In this document: one piece after another, positions 27,910-37,836 of the stretch | How positions within the stretch are numbered: the first letter of the stretch is position 1 | How the letters are laid out: each line of letters opens with the position of its first letter | Source: JAMXLO01 sp963794185 | GTDB taxonomy: Bacteria; Pseudomonadota; Alphaproteobacteria; Acetobacterales; Acetobacteraceae | Assembly: GCA_963794185.1 (NCBI GenBank) | Contig: CAWCDM010000003.1 | Span: forward strand, 186,001-250,000 | Direction of reading: 5' to 3' | DNA: 64,000 nt | The notes under the pieces: generated by a model | Told to the model about the DNA's origin: nothing | Database searches by the model: none | What the model saw: the letters and a program-made list of their open reading frames with translations, nothing else | Translations under genes and position numbers: made by a program

Positions 27910-28866
27910 TTACAGTTCAGCATGTGCCGATCGATCGTGCCGACGGCGGAAATCGAGCCGCGCCACCTGTTGCCACGCCAAGGCCAGCAGGCCGTTGCGC
28001 GCGAAGCGGATGGTCAGCAGCAGCAATGCGCCGAACAGCACAAGGCGCCACTGGCCGTAGCTGCGCAGCGCCTCGACCAGGAACTCCAGCCCGAGCGCAC
28101 CGATCATCGCGGCAACGATGCTTTCGGCCCCGCCGATCACCGCCATGGCGACCACCAGACCCATTTGATCGACCGAGCCGATGTCCGGCGTCAGGATGCC
28201 GATGTAGTGGCCGAAGAAACCACCAGCTAAACCGGCGAAACTCGAGGTGATGGCGAAGGCGAGGATACGGAAACGCACCACCTTCACTCCGGATGCCGCG
28301 GCCGCGTCCTCATTCTCGCGGATCGCCCGGAAAAACAGGCCCCAGCGCGACGTCACCAGGAACTGCATGATCGCCAGCGATGCGATCAGAAGTACCAGCC
28401 CGAGATAGTAGAACGGCGTGTCGGTGCGGTCGTGGAACAGCGGTGTTACCTCGAGCCCGCCGGAACCGCCGGTGACCTCGTTCTCCGAGACGATGACGAT
28501 GCGCAGGACTTCGGAGAACGCCACGGTGAACAGTGCGAGATAGGGGCCGCGCATGCGCAGGCAGATGTAGCCGATGCCGCTGCCGACCAGGGCACACATC
28601 AGCACGCCTGCTGCCATGCCGAGCGGGATCGGAAGGTCGAACCACTTCACCAACAGGCCCGAGGTGTAGGCGCCGATTGAGACAAACGCCATGTGGCCGA
28701 AGGAAAACTGTCCCGCGTAACCGGCGAGCAGCGCCCAGCTTGCGGTGACGATGGCGTAGAACATCGCCAGGACGCCGACCGACAACCAATAGGCGTTCAC
28801 CAGAAATGGAAACGCCAGCGCAAGTATCGCCACGGCGAGCCATGCAGCGACCGTCAGTGCCCGCAC
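27910..28866 (-). CDS. livM: Branched-chain amino acid-type ABC permease LivM (second system)
   Basis: A 318-residue permease with about nine hydrophobic segments, the block LLAGYAGQFSFGHMAFVSIG, the cytoplasmic loop IRENEDAAAASGVKV, and a basic tail (RLDFRRRHDRSAH). It begins three bases after the livH stop. With the frameshifted LivH it forms the channel of this importer. Confidence 0.9.
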   Translation of the reverse strand: MRALTVAAWLAVAILALAFPFLVNAYWLSVGVLAMFYAIVTASWALLAGYAGQFSFGHMAFVSIGAYTSGLLVKWFDLPIPLGMAAGVLMCALVGSGIGYICLRMRGPYLALFTVAFSEVLRIVIVSENEVTGGSGGLEVTPLFHDRTDTPFYYLGLVLLIASLAIMQFLVTSRWGLFFRAIRENEDAAAASGVKVVRFRILAFAITSSFAGLAGGFFGHYIGILTPDIGSVDQMGLVVAMAVIGGAESIVAAMIGALGLEFLVEALRSYGQWRLVLFGALLLLTIRFARNGLLALAWQQVARLDFRRRHDRSAHAEL

Positions 28867-28869
28867 ACG

Positions 28870-29773
28870 CTACTCCATCGCGACATGCGCGCGTCCGAAC
28901 AGGCCGGTGGGCCGAATGAGCAACACCAGCATCAGGATGAGCAGGCTGAATGCCTGAGCGTATGTGAGGCTGCGGCTTGGATCCGGGAACAGCGCCACGA
29001 ACATCAATTCCGAAACGCCGATCATCAGCCCCGCGATGATCGAGCCGGCCACCGAGCCCATGCCGCCGAGGATGACGATGGCGAAGGCCTGTGTGTCGGG
29101 CAGAAGCCCCATCGACGGCGAGAGCGAGTAGATCGGTCCCACCAGCGCACCGGCGCCGCCCGCCAGCGCACCGCCAAGGCCGAACGCCAGCATGTAGAAG
29201 CGCTGGTCGTTGATGCCGACGATGGCCGCTGAATTCACGCGACTGGCTGACCGCGTTCAGCGCCTCGCCCCAGGCGGTGCGGTTCATGAACCACACGAGC
29301 CCGACCAGCATCGCCACGCCCGCGCCGCCGGCGAATACGCGGTCCCAGGTCATGATCAGCCCGCCCGCCGTGAACACACCGGGCCAGAAGGACGGTGGGC
29401 GCAGCGGGTATGGGCCGAAGATGATCAGCGCCAGTGCCCGGAGAAAGATCGAGATGCCGAAGGTGATCAGGATGCCGTAGTCGCCCTTGCGTTCGGTGGT
29501 GGGACTGTAGAGCGGCGTCAGCAATGTTCGCTCAACCAGCACCGACAGCACGAACGACAGCGCCATCGCGACGAGCACGGCCGGCAGTGGCGGGATGCGG
29601 GCGAGCGAGATGGCGAAATAGCCGAAGTAGCCGCCCATCATGTAGACTTCGCCGTGCGCGAAGTTGACGATCTTCAGGATCGAGAAGATCACCGTCAGCC
29701 CCGCGGCGATGACGGCGTAGATCACGCCGATGACCAACCCGTTGAGTGCCTGGATCAGCAGGTAGTCGGTCAT
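28870..29773 (-). CDS. livH: Branched-chain amino acid-type ABC permease LivH (second system, one frameshift)
   Basis: About 300 residues after correction. AAGLTVIFSILKIVNFAHGE near residue 24 is the LivH signature, followed by IVILGGMGSVAGSIIAG and LLIRPTGLFG near the end. One extra base near 29246 splits the gene; removing it gives AVSQRVNSAAIVGIN, the usual loop. Both fragments are otherwise intact, so sequence error is the simplest reading. Confidence 0.87.
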
Positions 29774-29784
29774 GAGGCGGCGTC

Positions 29785-29874
29785 ACCCCCTCCCCAACCC
29801 TCCCCCGCTTCGCGAGAGAGGGGGCGTACCTGAACCCCCTCTCCCGCGAAGCGGGGGAGGGTTGGGGAGGGGGT
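29785..29874. repeat. Type B perfect 30-base inverted repeat
   Basis: Two perfect 30-base arms (29785-29814 and 29845-29874) beginning ACCCCCTCCCCAACCC and ending GGGTTGGGGAGGGGGT, around a 30-base loop that itself repeats part of the arm. It is located between the binding-protein gene and livH, exactly where the first Liv operon carries its type A repeat. Confidence 0.8.
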
Positions 29875-29880
29875 CATGCA

Positions 29881-31149
29881 TCAGCTTCCCGGCTTCTTGT
29901 AGGTGTACGGAACTGTCGCGTATTGCCGCGGCCAGACGATGGGCGCATCGGCCTGACCCTGCTTGACGTCGGCGTATTGCAGGATGCTCAGCGGCGCATC
30001 CAGAAATTGATGATAGTGCCAGGCCGGCTCGTGGCTGGTGGAGAAGGAGTACTGGCCGCGAGCACCGATATACTTCGTATTCTCCAACGCATTGATGATC
30101 GCCTTTGCCTCGGTGCTGCCGGCGGTCTTGATCGCATCGAACAGCAGCCACGCCCCGTCGTAGCTCTCCATCACCGCGCCCGACGGATCGGCATTGTGTT
30201 TCGCCTTGTACGCCGCGACGAATGCCTTGGTCTTGTCGTTCCAGGCAGCCTTGGGCAGGCCGACATTCTCGGTGACCAGATATTTCCCGGCCTCGCCGAC
30301 ATTCTCCCAGAACGTCGGATCGACTGCTTCGCCGCCGGAGTTGTAGATGCCGCAGTTCGCGGTCGGCGCAAATCCAAGGTCATGCGCCTGGCGGATCATC
30401 GGATACGCGCCCGCCTCGGAGTAGATGCTGAGGAAGAAGTCGTAGGGCGGCGCGTTGCTCTTGAACCGCAGGATCTGCGCGGTGAAGTCGGTCAGGTTGG
30501 GGTCGGCGTCCACCGCGGTGAATGCGATGTTCGCCGCCGTCAGCTCCTGCGCGACCAGCGTGCGCGCGGCCAGGCCGACGTCGTTCTTTTCAGCGATGAT
30601 CGCAACATTCTTGAAGCCGGCGGCGGCGATCCATTGACCGATGGTCACGTCGATCAGCGACACGGCGGGCGCGTTGCGGAACACCTCCGGGTAGCCCTTT
30701 GCGGTGATCTGATCGGACCACACGTCGCAGGCCATGAAGGGCGTGCCGTATTTGTGGTAGACCTCCATGCCCGCCAATGCGACGGGGCTGTGGAACTCGC
30801 CGAACACGGCGACCACCTTGTTCTGCTGCACGAGCCGTTCGGCCGCGGTGCGGCCCTCCGCCGGCATGCCGCGCGTATCGGAATAGGTGATCTCGACCGG
30901 CCGGCCGAGCAGACCGCCCTGCGCGTTGATCTCTGCCTCAGCGATCAATGCGGCGTTCTTCATGTTGGTGCCTTCGGCATAGCCGCCGGGAGGCGACAGC
31001 GGTCCCACCCAACCGATGGCAACCGGCTCGCCGGCCGCGCGGGCCCGACGGCCAAGCAGCGGCAGCGATGCGGCGACGCCGGCCGCGGCCAGCACGCTGC
31101 GTCTGGTCGGCGCAATCAACGTTCCCCGTGTTGTCCTGGTGATCGGCAC
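29881..31149 (-). CDS. Liv-type ABC substrate-binding protein (second system)
   Basis: A 422-residue periplasmic protein with a Tat-like signal (PTRRSVLAAAGVAASL). The mature protein starts near EPVAIGWVGPLSPPGGYAEG and contains INAQGGLLGRPVEITYSDT, typical of receptor-type ligand-binding proteins. I place the start at GTG 31149 because AAGGAG lies six bases upstream; the open frame extends 16 codons further without a site. It is the first gene of the second Liv operon. The ligand is unknown. Confidence 0.87.
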   Translation of the reverse strand: MPITRTTRGTLIAPTRRSVLAAAGVAASLPLLGRRARAAGEPVAIGWVGPLSPPGGYAEGTNMKNAALIAEAEINAQGGLLGRPVEITYSDTRGMPAEGRTAAERLVQQNKVVAVFGEFHSPVALAGMEVYHKYGTPFMACDVWSDQITAKGYPEVFRNAPAVSLIDVTIGQWIAAAGFKNVAIIAEKNDVGLAARTLVAQELTAANIAFTAVDADPNLTDFTAQILRFKSNAPPYDFFLSIYSEAGAYPMIRQAHDLGFAPTANCGIYNSGGEAVDPTFWENVGEAGKYLVTENVGLPKAAWNDKTKAFVAAYKAKHNADPSGAVMESYDGAWLLFDAIKTAGSTEAKAIINALENTKYIGARGQYSFSTSHEPAWHYHQFLDAPLSILQYADVKQGQADAPIVWPRQYATVPYTYKKPGS

Positions 31150-31250
31150 CGGCAGCTCCTTATGGCTGGATTGAGTGGCCCGGCCGCATCCTGTCAAGAA
31201 GGTGGGCGCGCGCCAAGTCGGGACTCTCCGTCATGTCAAACGCAGGGAAC

Positions 31251-32667
31251 TCAATGCACGGGGCAGCTGCCGGGATCGTCGCACGGCGGCACCCGCCGAA
31301 ATGTCGTCGCCGATGCGATGGGTGAGAATGCTCCAGCCCCGGCAGCAGAGGATGCCCGCACCTTGTATTGATACTGGGTCGCCGGCCTGCAGTCCCGCAT
31401 CCCCATAGCTCAGGCCGGAGATGGTGCCGATCTGACGGAAGTCGGCGTCGCCTGGGCCGGCGCGGAACACGTCGTAGCTGGCCACTCCGGGGTTCGAGGA
31501 CCAGACGATATCGATCGCGGTGTCGCTGCGATCAACAGCGAGCACCGTCGCCGGCGCGGCCGTTTGCGCTGCGACGGGAGTAGATGATGCCGAAGCGCCG
31601 CCGGCCACTCGGTCAACCATCGCTTTGATGGCGCTGATCTGCTTGCCCGACTTCAAAAGGTACGTGGGAGATTCCGTGGGATTGGCGTCCAGATAACCGA
31701 ACCAATCCCAACATGCCTGGGGATTGGTGATGCCCAGCGCCGTCAGGGTCACGGCATGGGTTTGCGGATAGAGGACGATGATGTGATTTGTATCGGCCCA
31801 TTCGTTATAGCCGGCATGCCTGACGAAGTCCTCGCCGATGTTCTCGAATGATTGCAGGCAGCCGTGCAGGGCGACATGGAGTCTGCAAGGCTCGTTCGCG
31901 CCGCAGGAAGCCGGGACATAGACAAAGCCTTTGTCATTCATGCTGTCGTCGATCGGTTGGTCCGGCGTGGTGAATTCAGCCTGGTTGAACGACTGAGGGT
32001 TTCCGGTCAATGCGCCGGCATTGGGCGAAGCCAGCGCACCGTAGATGTGCTGCAGAACGACACCGGCCTGATCGTAGTTGCACTTGTTGATGTACTCGCC
32101 GCCATTTTCATTGCACTTGTCGCCATGGGCGACGGTGACCTGCGAGTGTCCCGCGCCGATGGCGGTCTGGTAGAACAGGTTTCCCGTATTCGGGTCCAGG
32201 TAGTGTGCGTAGTAGGCGTGCAGCCAGTCGCTCACCGGCTTGGCCACGACGTTGTCATTGTAACCGTGGAACAGATAGATCTTCTGCGCGGAAATATTGC
32301 TGGTATCGTCGATGGCGCCGTTTCTGCTCCATGCGTCGGTGCGTTTGAACAGCTCCGGCAGATCGACAGGCGGCGCACCACCCATGCAGGTGCTGAGCGC
32401 GGCCGAGGTGGAACCCTCCGAACAGCCGAACGGTCCACCCGCGATCGCGCCGACGCCCCGGGTGATCGACGACCATGCCGTGCCGAACTGCACAGCCATG
32501 AAGGCGCCGGAAGAGATGCCGGAGACGGATGTCTGGCCAATATCCACGTTGTACGCCGGCAGCGATGGTTCGGCGGCGCGCGGACAGTCGGCACTAGCGG
32601 CCGCAAGAGCGGCGCCAAGTACGACGGAACGCCAGGCAGTGCTCGATCGGAGCAGCACACACAGCAT
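31251..32667 (-). CDS. Extracellular PHB depolymerase, type 2 catalytic domain plus FN3 (one frameshift)
   Basis: Secreted esterase that degrades poly(3-hydroxybutyrate), about 471 residues. Signal peptide, then the lipase box GISSG at residues 50-54 (Ser52), the Asp region FHGYNDNVV, the His region GAGHSQV, and the oxyanion-type block VALHGCLQSF afterwards. Having that block C-terminal to the Ser matches the permuted type 2 catalytic domain. Residues from about 385 form a fibronectin type III domain (IDIVWSSNPGVASYDVFRAG). An extra base near 31378 breaks it; the restored frame ends CDDPGSCPVH. A separate substrate-binding domain is not seen. Confidence 0.85.
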
Positions 32668-33080
32668 CGATATGCCCTCTGGCAGGGGTTATTTTGGGGT
32701 TGGTATTTCTTGGCGCACGGCGATCCTGCGTCCACTGCCCGACCTGTGCCAAGTGAAATTTTGCGCCGGCATGGCTGGGAGCCCTGCTGGGCATAATGGC
32801 GGCAGCGTTTTGCGGCTTCGCGATGAGCGCGACGGCAAACGCAGACGGACGCCCGCTTTGAGCTGGCCGATTTACAATCGAGTGCGGCCTAAGGACTCGA
32901 GCCGAATTGATCGAATAAGGTGTCGCGGGACTGCACCTTTTGTTGTCATCCCCGCGAAAGCGGGGACCCAGGCGACAACTGGGTCCCCGCTTTCGCGGGG
33001 ATGACAACATGAACGGAGGGCTGTTCGCAACTGACGCAGTTTATTCGCGGCGAGTTCCTAAGTGTGATCGCATCGCCGCC
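32668..33080. other. 413-base intergenic region
   Basis: This holds the upstream region of the depolymerase gene (AGAGGG before its ATG), then about 200 bases with no gene I can support, then the type C palindrome and about 70 bases running to the stop of the sugar-binding-protein gene. No convincing promoter could be assigned by eye. Confidence 0.5.
32941..33009. repeat. Type C perfect 31-base inverted repeat
   Basis: Perfect arms (32941-32971 and 32979-33009) around a 7-base loop GCGACAA; the arms contain GTCATCCCCGCGAAAGCGGG. Repeats of this wording occur in many proteobacteria. Its position, 70 bases after the end of the ABC operon, would suit an mRNA-stabilising or terminating hairpin. 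Confidence 0.8.
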
Positions 33081-34409
33081 TCAGGCGTAGATCTTCATCA
33101 GTTCGGAATGGGCCCATTTGACCGCTTCTTCCGCGGGCATGCCTTGCACCGCCTTGGCGTACATATCGACGATGATGAACTTGCTGATGGTCTCGGCGGC
33201 CGCCCGGCCGGCGGGCCCGGCATAACCGGCAAAACGGCCGCTTTCCGCCGCGGTGCGGAACGGCGCCATCACCGGGTCGTCGTTCCACAACCCGTGGCTT
33301 TCCCACGCCTTGGTCACTCCCACCGAGAAGCCCTGCTGCGAGGTGAACCAGGCATCGTAAACCTCCTTGGAATGGAACCAGCGCAGAAAGTCCTTCACGG
33401 CTTTCTGGTTCTTGCCGTACGCGGGAACAAGATTCGAGAATGGCACATGATAGCTGAACTGGCCGGCCGGACCGCTCGGCAGCGGCGAATGAAAGCAGTC
33501 GTCCTTGAGCGGCTTGCCCGTCTCGGTCATGTAGGTGTCGGGCTTGCTGCGCGCCAAAAGGTAGATTGATGCGCCGTTGCTGGTCGAACTGATCGTGTTG
33601 GCCAGAAAGGCCCGGTTGTTGCCGGCGTCGTCCCACGACATGGCGCCCTCATCGAACGCATCCTTCCAGAAGCCGACTGCAAACTTCACCGACTCGACGG
33701 TCGTCTTGCTGTTGAGCACCACGGTCTTGCCGTCGGCCTCGACCTCCTTGCCGCCCCACGACCACAGATAGGGATACCAAAAGGCTGGCCCATCGCCGAA
33801 TGCATGGGCCAGCGTCTGACCAAGCGGTCGATTTTTGGCCTTGAGCTTCTTCCCGGCCGCGCGATAGTCCTCCCAGGTCTTGGGAAACCTATCGGGCGTG
33901 ATGCCTTCCTCCGCGAACCATGAGGTGCGGTTGGCGAACAGCACGCCAAGGATCGTAAATGGCATCGCGATCCATTTTTTGCCGTCGTTGGCGACGGCGC
34001 GAGCGGTATTGAAATAGCCGCCCTGCGCCTGGCCCACCTCATCGGCGATGTCGCTGACATCGACAAGGCTCTCGGCATAAAGCTGCGCCCAGTTGCTGAC
34101 CGCCATCATGATGTCGGGGCCGGTCTTGGACTGGATCGCCGACGTGATGCGCGCCTGCACCCCATCGCCATTGATGGTTTCGATCGTGAGCGAGATGCCC
34201 AGCGCCTTCTGGCACTCGTCCCTGAGCTTGCCCTTGAGCAGTTGGTCGGAGACCGGCACGAAATCGACGAATTTCAGCCAGTGTAGCGCCGTTCCCTGGG
34301 CAAAGGCTGGAGCCCGGCCGGAGGCGAGGATCCCGGCGAGCCCGCCGCCCGCGGCCAGCGTAGTGGCGCCCGAAAGCTTCAACAGCCTGCGTCGATGGAT
34401 CTGCCGCAT
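33081..34409 (-). CDS. Sugar-type ABC substrate-binding protein, second of a tandem pair
   Basis: A 442-residue extracellular solute-binding protein family 1 member with a Tat signal (HRRRLLKLSGATTLAAGG). Family blocks: AIQSKTGPDIMMAVSNWAQLY, FGDGPAFWYPYLWSWGGKEV, GASIYLLARSKPDTY and FLRWFHSKEVYDAWFTSQQG. It has the same length as, and is clearly homologous to, the gene 78 bases upstream, but differs across the ligand-facing loops. It is the last gene of the operon that starts at 38790. Confidence 0.9.
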   Translation of the reverse strand: MRQIHRRRLLKLSGATTLAAGGGLAGILASGRAPAFAQGTALHWLKFVDFVPVSDQLLKGKLRDECQKALGISLTIETINGDGVQARITSAIQSKTGPDIMMAVSNWAQLYAESLVDVSDIADEVGQAQGGYFNTARAVANDGKKWIAMPFTILGVLFANRTSWFAEEGITPDRFPKTWEDYRAAGKKLKAKNRPLGQTLAHAFGDGPAFWYPYLWSWGGKEVEADGKTVVLNSKTTVESVKFAVGFWKDAFDEGAMSWDDAGNNRAFLANTISSTSNGASIYLLARSKPDTYMTETGKPLKDDCFHSPLPSGPAGQFSYHVPFSNLVPAYGKNQKAVKDFLRWFHSKEVYDAWFTSQQGFSVGVTKAWESHGLWNDDPVMAPFRTAAESGRFAGYAGPAGRAAAETISKFIIVDMYAKAVQGMPAEEAVKWAHSELMKIYA

Positions 34410-34487
34410 CGCCGGCCTCCCTGTTGGTTGTGTTTTCTGTTTGGTGGGCGGGGCCGGTTGCCCGTCCGTTCGCCGTTCGGCTTTTGC

Positions 34488-35816
34488 TCAGGCTCCGTAG
34501 ATCTTCACCAGTTCGTCATGTGCTGCTTTCACCGATGTCTCTGCGGCCATGCCTTGGATCGCCTTCGCATACATATCAACGACTATGTACTTAGTCTGCA
34601 CCTCGGCTGCCTTCTGGTTTGGTTTTCCGGCATATCCGGTCAGGCGCCCGCTGACTGGGAGCTTCCTGAACGGGGCGAGGACCGGGTCGACGTTCCACAC
34701 GGGATGATCTTCCCACATCTTGGTCGGGCCGCTGGCATAACCCTGCTGCGAGACGAACCACTTCTCGTAGATCTCCTTCGACGACGCCCAGCGGAGGAAC
34801 TTCTTGGCCGCGTCCTGGTTCTTCGAGTATTTCATCACGAGGTGAATTTGGGAGCCCGGAAGGTTGAACTGGCCGCCGGCGCCGCCGGGAATACCGGCAT
34901 GAAGGATGTCGTCCTTCATCGGCGTGCCCTTCGCGGTCAGGTAGGAGTCGGGCTTTTTCTTCGCCTCGAGATAGATCGAGGCACCGTTGTTGGTGGCGCT
35001 GATGCTGCCGGAGAGGAAGGCGCGGTTGTTGCTGGTGTCGTCCCAGGCAAGCCCGCCTTCGTCCATCGTCTCTTTCCACAGCGCGACAGCGAACTTCACC
35101 AATTCGACGGTCTCCTTGGTGTTGAGCACCACGGTCTTGCCGTCGGCCTCGACCTCCTTGCCGCCCCACGACCACAGATACGGATACCACCAGCCCGGCG
35201 CGTCGCCGAAGGTGTGCCCGGCGGTCTGGCCATAAGGACGCCCGGCGGCTTTCAGCTTCTTGCCGACCGTGCGGAAGTCGTCCCAGTTCGCGGGGAATTC
35301 TTTCGCACCCACTTCGTCGAGCCAGGATTTGCGGTAGGCGACGAGGCCGCCGCCGGTGGACCAGGGCACGCCGATCCACTTGCCGCCGACAGTCCCGACG
35401 ACCTTGCAAATGTCGTAGTAGCCGCCCTGCGCCTTGCCCAGGTCTTCGACCACGTCGCTGACGTCGACGCAACTGTCCGCGTAAAGTTGCGGCCAGTTGT
35501 TGAGGGTCATGAAGATGTCGGGACCGGCGCCTGACTGGATTGCCGCGGTGATGCGCGCCTGGATGTCATTGGCGTTGATCGTTTCGACGGTCAGCTTCAT
35601 GCCCAGGTCTTTTTCGCACGCCTTGGTGATCTCACCCTTGAGAAGCTGGTCGGAGGAAGGGACGAAATCGGCCCAGCGGAGCCAGTGCATCGTCTGGGCC
35701 TGGGCGTAGGCGGGGGCCCGCCCGCTCGCCAGGATGCCTGCCAGGCCGCCGGTGCCCGCGGCAAGCGCGCTGGCGGCCGTAAGTTGCATTGTCTTGCGCC
35801 GACGGATTTGGGTCAT
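34488..35816 (-). CDS. Sugar-type ABC substrate-binding protein, first of a tandem pair
   Basis: A 442-residue paralogue of the next gene. Its Tat-like signal reads RRRKTMQLTAASALAAG, with the same ILASGRAPA(Y/F)AQ cleavage region. Shared blocks include WYPYLWSWGGKEVEADGKTV. Having two binding proteins on one permease pair suggests two related ligands, or two affinities for one. The gene lies 70 bases after the ATPase gene. Confidence 0.9.
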   Translation of the reverse strand: MTQIRRRKTMQLTAASALAAGTGGLAGILASGRAPAYAQAQTMHWLRWADFVPSSDQLLKGEITKACEKDLGMKLTVETINANDIQARITAAIQSGAGPDIFMTLNNWPQLYADSCVDVSDVVEDLGKAQGGYYDICKVVGTVGGKWIGVPWSTGGGLVAYRKSWLDEVGAKEFPANWDDFRTVGKKLKAAGRPYGQTAGHTFGDAPGWWYPYLWSWGGKEVEADGKTVVLNTKETVELVKFAVALWKETMDEGGLAWDDTSNNRAFLSGSISATNNGASIYLEAKKKPDSYLTAKGTPMKDDILHAGIPGGAGGQFNLPGSQIHLVMKYSKNQDAAKKFLRWASSKEIYEKWFVSQQGYASGPTKMWEDHPVWNVDPVLAPFRKLPVSGRLTGYAGKPNQKAAEVQTKYIVVDMYAKAIQGMAAETSVKAAHDELVKIYGA

Positions 35817-35885
35817 GTTTGCCTCCCTTGTTGTGTTGAACGGCCCTGAGCCGCTCGCGCGACTGCGACGTGCCAGACGAGCGCG

Positions 35886-36977
35886 CTAAATCGCGGCTTC
35901 GGTCTGGTTGTCGAAGAAATGCACCCGGTCCGGGTTGATCGCGAGGCGCAGCTTTTCATGCACCTTTGCAGTAACCGTCGGCTCAACCGAAGCAACCATC
36001 GACGTTGACCCGGCGGCAACGTCAAGCAGGATCTCCGAGCCGAGTCGCTCGACCACCTCGACATCGACGTCGAAGCTGAGATCGCCGTTGTCGCCGGCGC
36101 TGGCGATCCGCAGGTCCTCGGGCCGCACGCCCAGCGTCGCTTCCTTCCCGGCGTAGGGTCCGAGCCGCTGCACGATCGGCGCCGGCAGCTTGATGCGGAG
36201 GTCCTCGCTCTCGGCCCACAGCGAACCGTTCTCGGCCGCGATGCGGACCTGGGCAAAATTCATCGCCGGCGAGCCGATGAAGCCCGCGACAAAGCGGTTC
36301 GCCGGCTCGTTGTAGAGCTCCATCGGGTCGCCGACCTGCTGCACCCGGCCATCGCGCATGACGACAACACGATCGCCGAGGGTCATTGCCTCGACCTGGT
36401 CGTGCGTGACGTAGATCGCAGTGGTGCCGAGCCGCTCGTGCAGTTTCTTCAATTCGACCCGCATCTGCACCCGCAGTTTCGCGTCGAGGTTCGACAGCGG
36501 CTCATCGAACAGGAACACCTGCGGATGCCGCACGATCGCCCTGCCGAGCGCGACGCGCTGGCGCTGACCGCCGGATAGCTGACGCGGCTTGCGCTTCAGC
36601 AATTCCTGAATGCCGAGGATGTCCGCCGCTTCCTTGACTCGTTTGTCGATCTCCGGCTTGTCGAATTTTCGCATTTTCAGGCCGAAGGCCATGTTGTCGT
36701 AGACGGTCATATGCGGGTAGAGCGCATAGTTCTGGAACACCATCGCGATGTCGCGGTCCATCGGCGGCAACTCGTTGACGACTTTCTCGTCGATCGAGAT
36801 TTGACCCCCGGTGATGCTTTCCAGTCCCGCCACCATGCGCAGGGTCGTCGTCTTGCCGCAGCCCGACGGGCCGACCAGGACGACAAACTCCTGGTCGCGG
36901 ATTTCCAGGTTCACATCGATGACGGCGTGCACCTCATCATATTTCTTGTTCAAGCCGCGCATCGCGACGCGAGCCAT
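35886..36977 (-). CDS. ugpC: CUT1-type ABC transporter ATPase (MalK/UgpC family)
   Basis: A 363-residue ATPase: Walker A GPSGCGKTT, Q-loop FQNYALYPHMTV, signature LSGGQRQR, Walker B VFLFDEPLSNLD and switch His in YVTHDQ, followed by the C-terminal regulatory OB domain (LGVRPEDLRIAS). It powers uptake of a sugar, polyol or glycerophosphodiester. The UgpC name reflects family similarity only. It follows the permease gene by four bases. Confidence 0.88.
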   Translation of the reverse strand: MARVAMRGLNKKYDEVHAVIDVNLEIRDQEFVVLVGPSGCGKTTTLRMVAGLESITGGQISIDEKVVNELPPMDRDIAMVFQNYALYPHMTVYDNMAFGLKMRKFDKPEIDKRVKEAADILGIQELLKRKPRQLSGGQRQRVALGRAIVRHPQVFLFDEPLSNLDAKLRVQMRVELKKLHERLGTTAIYVTHDQVEAMTLGDRVVVMRDGRVQQVGDPMELYNEPANRFVAGFIGSPAMNFAQVRIAAENGSLWAESEDLRIKLPAPIVQRLGPYAGKEATLGVRPEDLRIASAGDNGDLSFDVDVEVVERLGSEILLDVAAGSTSMVASVEPTVTAKVHEKLRLAINPDRVHFFDNQTEAAI

Positions 36978-36981
36978 AGGC

Positions 36982-37833
36982 TTACCCCTTCACTGACCCG
37001 GTGATGCCGGACACGTAGTATTCGACAAAGAACGAATAGACGAAGGCGACCGGGATCGAGCCTAGCAGTGCCCCGGCCATGAGTTCTCCCCAGAAGAACA
37101 CATCGCCGCGCACCAGTTCGGACGTGACGCCGACCGGCACCGTCTTCTGTTCCGGCGAGGACAAAAAGACGAGGGCGTAGATGAATTCGTTCCACGACAG
37201 GGTGAAGGCGAAGATTCCGGCCGACAGGATGCCCGGGATCGCCACCGGAAAGATGATGTAGACCATTGCCTTCCAGCGTGGCGCGCCGTCGATGCGGGCG
37301 CACTCCTCGAGCTCCTTCGGGATCGACTTGAAATATCCCATCAGCAGCCAGGTGCAGAACGGGATCAGAAAGGTCGGGTAGGTCAGGATCAGCGCCCATG
37401 GCGAGTCGCCGAGCCGGAAATTCCGGATAATGTCGGCCAGTGGAATGAACAGCAGCGTCTGCGGCACCAGATACGTGATGAAGATCATTGTCCCGATGCT
37501 GCCCGCAAACGGAAATTTCAGCCGCGACAGCGCGTAGCCGGCGAGCAGTCCGCAAAACAGCGAGATCGCCGTCGCCGCCAGCGAGATCAGCATCGTGTTC
37601 CACATCCAGGTGCTGAACAGCGTTTCGGTCAACAGGGCGTTGACGTGCTCGAGCGTCGGATGGGTGGTCCAGAACGGCGCGTAATTGGCGGCGCTCCAGG
37701 GCCGGTAAAGCTCGCTGTCCGGCCGTATCGTGGTGATGACCATCCAGTAGAACGGAAACAGCAGGGCGACGACGAACGCCGTCACCGGCACGTAGAAAAA
37801 CACCCAGCGCCGCCAGTGAGCTCCCTCGATCAT
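36982..37833 (-). CDS. CUT1-type ABC permease (MalG/UgpE-like)
   Basis: A 283-residue inner-membrane permease with six hydrophobic segments and the EAA loop EECARIDGAPRWKAMVYIIF, which docks on the ATPase. The start is the ATG at 37833, three bases after the stop of the partner permease. The C-terminus ends YYVSGITGSVKG, usual for this subunit. Confidence 0.9.
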   Translation of the reverse strand: MIEGAHWRRWVFFYVPVTAFVVALLFPFYWMVITTIRPDSELYRPWSAANYAPFWTTHPTLEHVNALLTETLFSTWMWNTMLISLAATAISLFCGLLAGYALSRLKFPFAGSIGTMIFITYLVPQTLLFIPLADIIRNFRLGDSPWALILTYPTFLIPFCTWLLMGYFKSIPKELEECARIDGAPRWKAMVYIIFPVAIPGILSAGIFAFTLSWNEFIYALVFLSSPEQKTVPVGVTSELVRGDVFFWGELMAGALLGSIPVAFVYSFFVEYYVSGITGSVKG

Positions 37834-37836
37834 GAC

